Positions 46,429-53,569 of a DNA stretch of 64,000 bases are shown here, piece by piece. Position numbers and translations under genes: made by a program. Location: assembly GCA_016717225.1 (NCBI GenBank), contig JADKGB010000001.1, forward strand, positions 62,001-126,000, written 5' to 3'. The DNA is from Flavobacteriales bacterium. Lineage in GTDB: Bacteria; Bacteroidota; Bacteroidia; Flavobacteriales_F; PHOS-HE28. The stretch's first letter is position 1, and each line of letters begins with the position of its first letter. The notes below the pieces were generated by a model. That model had not been told where the DNA came from. It worked only from the letters and a program-made list of their open reading frames with translations, and did not search any database.

Positions 46429-47592
46429 CTAAAAGGCAACCAGCGTTCGCGTAATGAAGATCATGCGCACCAGTTGAACGAGGAACGGCAGGGCGTCGCT
46501 GTAGAACAGATTGATAAAGGCAACGGCCAGAAGGAGAACTCCGACCATTCGTTCCGTGATTTCTGCTCTCAACAGAACTACCAGAACGAGCAGGTGAGGT
46601 AGAGCATACGCCATGCTGCGTTCCATGTCGATCACGGCCACGGATGTTGCCAGCACAAGTGAAAGACAGATGAGGAATAGAACGAGCAAGGCGATCCTTC
46701 GGGATCTCCACCAGAGCCAACAACAAATACAAAGCGGGATGATGAAACCCTCGCATCCATGGAAGAGAACGCGAAAAGTCAACGGCAATTGGGAAGTGAA
46801 GTAGGTGAGCGCTACAGGGGCTGTTCGCAATCCGAGTGATACGCCGAGCAACAAGCGTATGACCACATACAGTGTTCCGGCCAAGAGATATGGCCAATAT
46901 CTCGGCCAGACCATATGGTAAGGTGTGTGAATTGCCCGTCGCGAAGCAGATCGCGGGGCCCACTCCAGAAACAGCAGGACAGGAGATGCGATCAACGCAC
47001 GTTCATCAGTGAACCAAGCCAGAAGAAGGAAGAGGATGACGAGTGCCTTGCGCCGCGTGACCATGGCTGCGAGCAGGAAGGTGAGCGCGAGGGAATCAAA
47101 GAAGCCCCATAGGTCCAAATTGTAGGGATGTCCTCCAGCGATCAAGCAGAACGGAAGACAGGCAAGAGATCCACGCGGTCTCGTAGAGAAATAGCGACCA
47201 AGAAAAGTGAATAGCAACGCATGCAAGGCGAACGTGGTGACCGTTTGGAACACGACAGCCCCGGCCACGGTATGGATGTTGAGTGCCCGGCAGATCAAGG
47301 CCGGTACGAAACGGAAACCCAGTTTGGCCGAGTGCGAGGCATCGGGATACTGAAGTGTGTGGTCTGTGAACGGGGCGTTCACCTGCTCCAAGAAACCTGC
47401 CCAATTCTGGCTCACTTCACCGCGCACGAAAACGAGGTCGTAGGAAGGGAAATTCCAGAAGAAGGCAAAAACGGTGAGCGCTATCGAAATGCGAAATGGC
47501 GAGGCGACCAACCATTGGAAGAACGGGAGAGAGGTCACTCTTTCGATCACCCGGTCAAGCCGATCGATCAATTGTTCAATATCGGCCCCCAT
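46429..47592 (-). CDS. polytopic membrane protein of unknown function
   Basis: A 387-residue protein with roughly ten hydrophobic spans (for example ISIALTVFAFFWNF, ALHALLFTFLG, ALVILFLLLAWF, IALLVLFLICLSLVLA). An acidic FFDSLALTFL segment and a periplasmic-type first loop recall GT-C glycosyltransferase-like proteins, but no diagnostic motif is present. It stands alone on the minus strand between engB and gldC. No function is assigned. Confidence 0.7.
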   Translation of the reverse strand: MGADIEQLIDRLDRVIERVTSLPFFQWLVASPFRISIALTVFAFFWNFPSYDLVFVRGEVSQNWAGFLEQVNAPFTDHTLQYPDASHSAKLGFRFVPALICRALNIHTVAGAVVFQTVTTFALHALLFTFLGRYFSTRPRGSLACLPFCLIAGGHPYNLDLWGFFDSLALTFLLAAMVTRRKALVILFLLLAWFTDERALIASPVLLFLEWAPRSASRRAIHTPYHMVWPRYWPYLLAGTLYVVIRLLLGVSLGLRTAPVALTYFTSQLPLTFRVLFHGCEGFIIPLCICCWLWWRSRRIALLVLFLICLSLVLATSVAVIDMERSMAYALPHLLVLVVLLRAEITERMVGVLLLAVAFINLFYSDALPFLVQLVRMIFITRTLVAF

Positions 47593-47663
47593 GGTTCATA
47601 GAACGTTCTATCTCCGAGCGCATGGCTCCGTATCGATCGATCCGAACGAACGAGGATGGACCC

Positions 47664-48002
47664 TCAGCTCGGCGAGTTCTTTACATCTAGCATGTGCTCC
47701 GCGAAGTACTTCCCGAAATCACGGAACTGGGCGGCCATTTTGCCTTCGCCGGTAGCGCGCTCGAATGTGTCGGCCATGGTCATGATGCTCTGGTGATAGA
47801 ACGCCTTCATCTCATCGGTGGTCATCTGTTTCGTCCACAGATCGATACGCAAAGTATTGCTCTCCTTGGCGTCCCAGAGGCTGATGAGGGCCGCTTTGCA
47901 TTCGCTTTTCACACCGCCGTCCTCGGCTTCCCAATCGATACGCTCAGGCACCTGGTTCTCGTCAAGGGTAACGGTGAAGTGGATCTGGGAGGATTTTGAC
48001 AT
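47664..48002 (-). CDS. gldC: gliding motility-associated protein GldC
   Basis: A 112-residue cytoplasmic protein matching GldC of flavobacteria: SKSSQIHFTVTLDENQVPE at the start, then EDGG, LRIDLWTKQMTTDEMKAF and SIMTMADTFERATGEGKMAAQ. GldC stabilises or assists GldB and promotes gliding in Flavobacterium johnsoniae but is not essential there. It lies 12 nt downstream of gldB. Confidence 0.92.
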   Translation of the reverse strand: MSKSSQIHFTVTLDENQVPERIDWEAEDGGVKSECKAALISLWDAKESNTLRIDLWTKQMTTDEMKAFYHQSIMTMADTFERATGEGKMAAQFRDFGKYFAEHMLDVKNSPS

Positions 48003-48014
48003 GGGGTAGTCAGG

Positions 48015-49046
48015 TCATCTGGGTTTGTAACTCTTCAGCACGCTACGTGCATCCGTATTCTGGAACAGTTGCGCCATCGAAACATCGCGATGATCATCCA
48101 TGTAGCTCCTCACCATTTGGTAGCCGATCCACTCACCGATATGTCCAGGGCTCTCCTTCGGAAAACCATTGGTGAAAGGTCCGTCGTTCAACAGGCGGTC
48201 AACATCTTCTCCTTTCTTGCTGTAGAGTTGCTCCTTCGCTATCAGCTCCTTCCAAACGTTGAATTCATTGTCCTCGCACCATTTCATCTGCTCATCGGTG
48301 AATGCGAATTTCAACGCTGGGTTCGTTTCCGGCAGCAACGCATCGAGCAGGTACAGCACCTTTCCGATCTCTACCAGGTTGGTGAGCAGATCTTCTCCGC
48401 GCACGTCCTTCGTGTAATGTACCTGCAACCAGCCCTTGAGGGCACTTGGAACAAGCATTTCCGGTCGCATGCGCTCTTTCACATACTGTGGAAAGGCATC
48501 AGGCGCGAGGAATTGGATCACTTTGCTGTCCTTGCCCACGAACCACTCCACCCCAATACCGAGCACGCTGTCCGTTGGGGTTACACCAAAATTGAACCCG
48601 CTGTTGAACACGATTATCCGAGGCGTTAGACTGTCAGGAAAGAAGCCCTTCAATCCTTCGAACGCCTTTTCGAATTCGGCCCGTTGTGGTCCCATATCCC
48701 CCAAAACGCTATCGGCTTCTAGTTGCACACTGCTCCAATCGGGGTCCATCGCAAAGCGGATCAACTGCATCGGCAATCGTGGATCATTGATCGGCGCGGC
48801 TTGTAGAATGCGCTCTACGTAATCCTGGAAGAAGGACCCGTAGGTTGCTTGGAGTTTCAAGGTGAAATTCCCAATGCTGTCCTTCACACTGTTGAAAAGA
48901 TCCTGGTCCAAACGCTCGATCCGAACATCAAGATCCGGACGAATTGCAGGCTCTGTGTGACTTCCACTGTCGCAGCCGGTCGCAAGCACAACCGCTGTGA
49001 ACAACACATACTTGGCTGGTTGGTGGAGCGGGTTACTTTTGGCCAT
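48015..49046 (-). CDS. gldB: gliding motility lipoprotein GldB
   Basis: A 343-residue lipoprotein of the GldB family, with a signal ending ATGC as lipobox (about residue 23) and family segments such as VRIERLDQDLF, FFQDYVERIL, ARNP-like GVEWFVGKDSKVIQFL, SPGHIGEWIGYQMVRSYMDDH at the C-terminus. GldB is needed for gliding and type IX secretion-related function in Flavobacterium johnsoniae. A longer upstream frame is not lipoprotein-like, so ATG 49046 is chosen. A divergent promoter lies inside its first codons. Confidence 0.92.
   Translation of the reverse strand: MAKSNPLHQPAKYVLFTAVVLATGCDSGSHTEPAIRPDLDVRIERLDQDLFNSVKDSIGNFTLKLQATYGSFFQDYVERILQAAPINDPRLPMQLIRFAMDPDWSSVQLEADSVLGDMGPQRAEFEKAFEGLKGFFPDSLTPRIIVFNSGFNFGVTPTDSVLGIGVEWFVGKDSKVIQFLAPDAFPQYVKERMRPEMLVPSALKGWLQVHYTKDVRGEDLLTNLVEIGKVLYLLDALLPETNPALKFAFTDEQMKWCEDNEFNVWKELIAKEQLYSKKGEDVDRLLNDGPFTNGFPKESPGHIGEWIGYQMVRSYMDDHRDVSMAQLFQNTDARSVLKSYKPR
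49012..49041 (+). promoter_or_regulatory. promoter TTG-N19-TACTTTTG
   Basis: TTG at 49012-49014, exactly 19 nt, then TACTTTTG at 49034-49041: a perfect Bacteroidota promoter for the beta-barrel gene that starts at 49069. It overlaps the first codons of the divergent gldB gene, so the two transcripts would overlap at their 5' ends. Confidence 0.65.
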
Positions 49047-49068
49047 CCTGAAAAACGATCGCGAAACT

Positions 49069-49707
49069 ATGAAGAAGCCTGCTGCACTTTTGACAATAGC
49101 GCTCGTATGCGCATCACACCTGAACGCACAAGATGAAAAGGCTGTGCGGCTGGGCTTGGAAATTTGCCCGAATATCGGCCTGCTATCCTCGGATGACAAG
49201 ACGTATACATCGGATGGGAGCAAGATCGGTTTCCGGTTCGGTTTACTGGGTGATTTCCGTTTGGGTGCCAATGCGAACTACTTCTTCAGCACTGGTTTGT
49301 TTTTGAACAATATCGGAGCAAATACGAAAACGACATTAGCCGATAGTGCGAAGACGGTTTTCAAAGCGGAATCGAAATACCAATACGTTGAACTACCGAT
49401 AACCGTGAAGTTGAAGACCAACGAGATCGGCTACATGACGTATTTCGGCCAGATCGGATTCGATGCTGGCGTGCGTGTGGCTGCAAAGGGTAAGCTTGAA
49501 GGTGGTGATTATGAGGATATAGGTGAAGGCGCGAATATTTTACGGATCGCGCTAGCTGTAGGGGGAGGATTCGAATACAACTTCAGTGGAAATACATCCG
49601 CTATCGTTGGGGTGAAATACAGCAATGCCTTTACCAGTGTGAATGACAGCGATGGCCCGAAAGCCAAGTTGCATTACGTTGAACTGACCGTAGGCGCATT
49701 GTTCTAG
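49069..49707 (+). CDS. PorT-like outer membrane beta-barrel protein
   Basis: A 212-residue exported protein. After a signal peptide (about 1-20, ending HLNAQ) it shows alternating beta-strands (GLEICPNIGLLSSDD, FRFGLLGDFRL, YQYVELPITVKLK, LRIALAVGGGFEYNF) and ends with aromatic ...LTVGALF, as an outer-membrane barrel does. It resembles PorT/outer-membrane beta-barrel domain proteins linked to type IX secretion, but a specific assignment is not safe. It is divergent from gldB. Confidence 0.75.
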   Translation: MKKPAALLTIALVCASHLNAQDEKAVRLGLEICPNIGLLSSDDKTYTSDGSKIGFRFGLLGDFRLGANANYFFSTGLFLNNIGANTKTTLADSAKTVFKAESKYQYVELPITVKLKTNEIGYMTYFGQIGFDAGVRVAAKGKLEGGDYEDIGEGANILRIALAVGGGFEYNFSGNTSAIVGVKYSNAFTSVNDSDGPKAKLHYVELTVGALF

Positions 49708-49723
49708 GAAATTCGAGAACGAT

Positions 49724-49766
49724 CGAAGCCCTGTTCACTGCAGTGTGGACAGGGCTTCGCACTTTT
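49724..49766 (+). terminator. terminator-like hairpin just before nadE
   Basis: CGAAGCCCTGT (49724-49734) pairs perfectly with ACAGGGCTTCG (49749-49759), loop 14 nt, followed by CACTTTT. It ends the beta-barrel gene, but it also lies 12 nt before the nadE start codon, so it could act as an attenuator for nadE or mask its start. Confidence 0.65.
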
Positions 49767-49771
49767 GGAAC

Positions 49772-50570
49772 ATGAACACGGAAAGAGTCATCGAGCACAT
49801 CGTTGAATGGTTGCGCGACTATTGCGTCTCGAACAAGCAGAAAGGATTCGTTATCGGCGTAAGTGGTGGTATCGATAGCGCGGTCACCAGTGCGTTGTGT
49901 GCACGCACGGGTTTGCCGGTCTTATGTGTTGAAATGCCGATCCATCAGGCCCCTTCACAGGTTCAGCGCGCACAGGAGCACATCGCCGCCTTAAAGGCCG
50001 CCCACCCTGTGGTCACCATGGAGGTCGTGCAGCTTACGAGTGTATTCGATCAGATGGTTGTCGCATTCCCGCCTCACCCGGACCGTGCCGTGATGGAGCT
50101 CGCTTTGGCCAATACGCGCGCGCGCCTGCGGATGACAACACTGTACTACTTCGCGGGGCTTCATTCACGGTTGGTGGCCGGCACGGGCAATAAAGGTGGA
50201 GGACTTCGGTGTGGGCTTTTTCACCAAGTATGGAGATGGCGGCGTGGACCTTTCACCGATCGCGGACCTGACGAAGACAGAAGTCTACGAAGTCGGTCGT
50301 GCCCTCGGCATCGTGGAGAGCATCATGAAGGCCAAGCCGACCGATGGGCTCTGGGGTGATGACCGCAGCGACGAGGACCAGATCGGCGCGAGCTACCCGG
50401 AGCTGGAATGGGCCATGGAATTCCGCGATGGCGGGGGCGATACGAACACAGCCGATCTGACCGCACGCCAACGGCATGTGCTCGGCATCTTCGATCAACG
50501 CCGTTCGGCCAACCGGCACAAGATGGGGCCGATCCCGGTGTGCATCGTTCCGACGCGCGTGCGTGGGTGA
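49772..50570 (+). CDS. nadE: NAD+ synthase NadE (one frameshift)
   Basis: Amidates nicotinate adenine dinucleotide to NAD. About 265 residues after correcting one extra base. The PP-loop is GVSGGIDSAV (residues about 29-38), then RLRMTTLYYFA and GTGNK, with VEDFGVGFFTKYGDGGVDLSPIADLTKTEV in the other frame and DELWGDDRSDEDQIGASY-like sequence (here DGLWGDDRSDEDQ) afterwards. AATAAAGGTGGAGGAC at 50190-50205 should read AATAAAGTGGAGGAC to keep the frame. nadE next to gldB/gldC is a known flavobacterial neighbourhood. As the enzyme is normally essential, a sequencing insertion is likely. Confidence 0.85.
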
Positions 50571-50596
50571 AGGTTCTCGTTCAACGTGCGGATCGT

Positions 50597-50604
50597 TACC
50601 TTCG
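50597..50604 (+). promoter_or_regulatory. promoter -7 element TACCTTCG
   Basis: TACCTTCG, identical to the element of the RRM gene, ends exactly 6 nt before ATG 50611. No TTG at the expected distance. It suggests a leaderless start for the short secreted-peptide frame downstream. Confidence 0.4.
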
Positions 50605-50610
50605 AATGCC

Positions 50611-51030
50611 ATGAATGAGTCATCCTTCAAGATTGTCGGCCGGCATTGTGGATGCCTGATGTTGGCATTTGCGATGACGTTTTGCGCGGCAACTTGTCAG
50701 GCACAGCACGAGAAAGCGTATCTCGGGGATACGGCAAATGACCATGTCCAGTTAGCCAGGCCACGGTGAGCCTCATCAACACCACCGACAGTGGTGTATG
50801 AATTTCCCATCGAAAAGGTGGTCGTTCGGTCTCAGAAACCCCATGTCATGCGCGGCCCGCGAATTTCCAAGCATCCAATTCCGCTCACTCTGTGCGAACG
50901 TCGCATCCGCGAACGGGGTCTGTTCAGTCAGGTAGGGAACGCTATAGGCTTCCTGCTCGGCGGTCTTATTCAGCATCAAGGCGTTGCGGGCGTTCAGCCG
51001 ACCGCGCCGATCGGCACTGCTGGCGGGTAG
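50611..51030 (+). pseudogene. broken gene for a small secreted protein
   Basis: Begins with a good signal peptide (CLMLAFAMTFCAATCQAQ) and stops after 52 codons. A second open stretch in another frame (YEFPIEKVVVRSQKPHVMRGPR ... GLLIQHQ-like end) continues to 51030. The two could form one protein of about 135 residues if a frameshift near 50770 is repaired. No family is recognised. The surrounding 900 bp (50571-51480) look generally decayed, so I treat it as a pseudogene, with the alternative of another sequencing indel. Confidence 0.45.
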
Positions 51031-51160
51031 GCCCTGGTGCGATTATCGGCAGCGCTAGGGTCACGTTCGACATAGGTGGTCAAACACGGTCGATACCACG
51101 CCACTGCGTTCATCGGTCGACGCTATACAAGAACGAATAGGGAAGCAACTTGGCTTGATT

Positions 51161-51460
51161 ACCCGATCGTCCACGTATGCTCTCCCTTGAGTAACGCGTC
51201 CAGATCACCGATACCCTTCAATTCCTTCGCCTTCTTCACCTGCGCCTGCAGCTTGTCTTCATGCGTGGCGCGATCGTTCACGCAGAACACACCAAAAGGT
51301 CGTGGGAAGTCGAACATGCTGCATGTTGTCGAAGAGGCGCACGAGGATAGAGGCCTTGAAGTTGTCGCGCTCGTTATGGATCCAGCAATCGTTCGGAGAG
51401 AATTCCGGGCCGATGTCGATGATGCGCGGCTTCATCTCTTTGATGCAGATGCCCTTGGTA
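51161..51460 (-). pseudogene. decayed duplicate of the korB 3' end
   Basis: About 300 bp, in the same orientation as korB, aligning with its last 309 bp (52540-52848): matching words include CGATCGTCCACGTATGCTC, GTCGTGGGAAGTCG and GAAGAGGCGCAC on the plus strand. The encoded protein still reads KGICIKEMKPRIIDIGPEFSPNDC, then breaks at the position of the korB DFPRPFG segment. The N-terminal two thirds of korB are absent. The outer-membrane gene 51486-52481 lies between the fragment and intact korB. Confidence 0.88.
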
Positions 51461-51485
51461 ACAGCGGAATTGCGCAGCTGATCGG

Positions 51486-52481
51486 TCACTTCAACACCTC
51501 ATCAAGTATCCGGTCCAGGATGCTCGTGTCGAAGAGCACGTTCACACCGACCATGCATTGCACACCTGGTTGCAGCTGGAAGGCGGGGATCAGGTCGTCC
51601 ACACCGGTGGTTGTGATAGCTGCTCGGTGGCGCGTTTGGTAACCGACCTCTGCACGGAGTGCGAGATGCTTGTTCAACTTGTGCCTTACCGAAGCAAAGA
51701 TGCGCAAGCCCGCATAGTTGAGATTGTATCGGCGATCGTTCAGCTCAAGACCACTCCGGTTCCCCTCAAGCCCCGCACCAAAGTTCAGTCGCGTGACACC
51801 GCCCACCTTCCAGCCGAACGATGCCTGCAGCGGCAGCACGTAGTTGAAGGACCACTTCTTGCCGATCGGCGCGGACCCACCGATGAACGGCACCGGCAAC
51901 GTGAGCCCATCCGTGTAGCTAGCTGCGAGACCATAGAAGAACTGCTTGCGCAGGCCCTTCACCTTCATCTTCCCGATCACGCCGCCAAAGCGCGGAACGG
52001 CTCTATCGAACGTGCGGTCCTCCTCGCTCACGTTCACGTTCAGGCTCCAGAAGAGGATGCGGTACTTTTTCGTAAGGCTCACCCCAAGTGCGCCGATGGA
52101 CGCGGTGTGCAACGTGCGTGTTTCGCCGAGCACTTCATCGAAAAGCACCTGCCGTGTGCCGTAGCGCACATTGCCCATCACCTGCGAAGCCCGGACGCGC
52201 ACGCCGTTCTTCAAGAGTTCGCCGATGTTCTCCGCTGTAAGGTCCAGCTTGGCGTTCACGTTGAACGTGCTGTGGATCGGGAAGGTGAGGTCACCAGGCG
52301 GTCGAGCCCATCGCCGCTGCGGATCCCTTGTCCAAGCCGACCTGCGGCAACCAATGCCCTTCCACGCGCAGGCGTGGCCGGAAGAGTTGATCGAACTGGT
52401 CGAGGTCGAAGGTCTGGGCGGAAAGTCCGGCAGGCGTCTCCCAAAGGCGATGGTCAAGAGAACGAACTGGCGGAAGTTCAT
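51486..52481 (-). CDS. outer membrane beta-barrel protein, DUF6268-like (two compensating frameshifts)
   Basis: A secreted protein of about 330 residues. ATG 52481 starts a signal peptide (MNFRQFVLLTIAF). The next about 45 codons are meaningful only in another frame (ETPAGLSAQTFDLDQFDQLF, then RPRLRVEGHWLPQVGLDKG), after which the first frame resumes (DLTFPIHSTFNVNAKLDL). The shifts lie near GGG at about 52438 (one G missing) and near 52293. The rest has alternating beta-strands ending GVNVLFDTSILDRILDEVLK, resembling outer-membrane proteins of the DUF6268 type. Two opposite indels in 150 bp suggest sequencing errors. Confidence 0.65.
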   Translation of the reverse strand: MNFRQFVLLTIAFGRRLPDFPPRPSTSTSSINSSGHACAWKGIGCRRSAWTRDPQRRWARPPGDLTFPIHSTFNVNAKLDLTAENIGELLKNGVRVRASQVMGNVRYGTRQVLFDEVLGETRTLHTASIGALGVSLTKKYRILFWSLNVNVSEEDRTFDRAVPRFGGVIGKMKVKGLRKQFFYGLAASYTDGLTLPVPFIGGSAPIGKKWSFNYVLPLQASFGWKVGGVTRLNFGAGLEGNRSGLELNDRRYNLNYAGLRIFASVRHKLNKHLALRAEVGYQTRHRAAITTTGVDDLIPAFQLQPGVQCMVGVNVLFDTSILDRILDEVLK

Positions 52482-52537
52482 AGGAACTGATATACGTAGG
52501 GCGAAGGTCGTATGAAGACTACAACGCTTGTTGGACG

Positions 52538-53569
52538 TCACCCGATCGTCCACGTATGCTCACCCTTGAGCAACGCATCCAGATCACCGATGCCCTTCAC
52601 CTCCTTCGCCTTCTTCACCTGCGCTTGCAGCTTGTCTTCGTGTGTCGCGCGGTCGTTCACGTAGAACACACCAAAGGGTCGTGGGAAGTCGCCAGCGTGT
52701 TGCATGTCGTCGAAGAGGCGCACCAGGATCGACGCCTTGAAGTTGTCGCGCTCGTCGTGGATCCAGCAATCGTTCGGTGAGAAATCGGCGCCGATGTCGA
52801 TGATGCGCGGCTTCATCTCCTGGATGCAAATGCCCTTGGTACCACCGGCGAATGTGAGCGGTTTGCCTTGTTCTACGAAAAGTGTGTTCGTAGGCTTGTT
52901 CGCTTTCTCGGTGAAGACCTCGAAAGCGCCATCGTTGAACACGTTGCAGTTCTGGTAGATCTCAACGAGCGAGGTTCCGCGATGCGCATCGGCACGGGTG
53001 AGCACTTCGCGCATGTGCTTCGGGTCGCGGTCCATGCTGCGGGCTATGAAGGTTCCATCGGCGCCCTTCACCAGTGCGAGCGGATTGAAGGGATGGTCCG
53101 TGCTGCCCATCGGTGTGCTTCGTGTCACCGCACCTTCCGGTGAGGTAGGCGAGTACTGTCCTTTGGTCAACCCGTAGATCTCGTTGTTGAAGAGCAGCAC
53201 GTTCACATCCACGTTGCGGCGCAACAGGTGGATGATGTGGTTGCCACCGATGCTCAGCGCGTCACCGTCACCGGTGATCATCCAGACGCTCAGCTCGGGT
53301 CGCACGCTGCGCAAGCCGCTCACGATCGCCGGCGCGCGGCCGTGGATGCTGTGCAACCCATACGTATCCATGTAGTATGGGAATCGCGAAGAGCAGCCGA
53401 TGCCGCTGATGAAGACCACGTCCTCCTTCTTCTTGCCGCTCTGCTCAAGCAGGGTCTGCACCTGTTTCAGGATGCTGTAATCGCCGCATCCTGGGCACCA
53501 GCGTATCTCTTGGTCGCTCGAGAAGTCGATCTTCTCAGGAGCGATGATCGTACCGTTCGTTGTGCTCAT
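52538..53569 (-). CDS. korB: 2-oxoacid:ferredoxin oxidoreductase subunit beta
   Basis: Thiamine-diphosphate subunit of a 2-oxoglutarate (or related 2-oxoacid):ferredoxin oxidoreductase, 343 residues. WCPGCGDYSIL is the N-terminal CxxC region, and GDGDALSIGGNHIIHLLRRN with the later NNEIYGLTKGQYSPTS forms the TPP/Mg site. It overlaps korA by 4 bp (ATGA) and follows it, giving a korAB operon. Its 3' end is duplicated at 51161-51460. Confidence 0.93.
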   Translation of the reverse strand: MSTTNGTIIAPEKIDFSSDQEIRWCPGCGDYSILKQVQTLLEQSGKKKEDVVFISGIGCSSRFPYYMDTYGLHSIHGRAPAIVSGLRSVRPELSVWMITGDGDALSIGGNHIIHLLRRNVDVNVLLFNNEIYGLTKGQYSPTSPEGAVTRSTPMGSTDHPFNPLALVKGADGTFIARSMDRDPKHMREVLTRADAHRGTSLVEIYQNCNVFNDGAFEVFTEKANKPTNTLFVEQGKPLTFAGGTKGICIQEMKPRIIDIGADFSPNDCWIHDERDNFKASILVRLFDDMQHAGDFPRPFGVFYVNDRATHEDKLQAQVKKAKEVKGIGDLDALLKGEHTWTIG

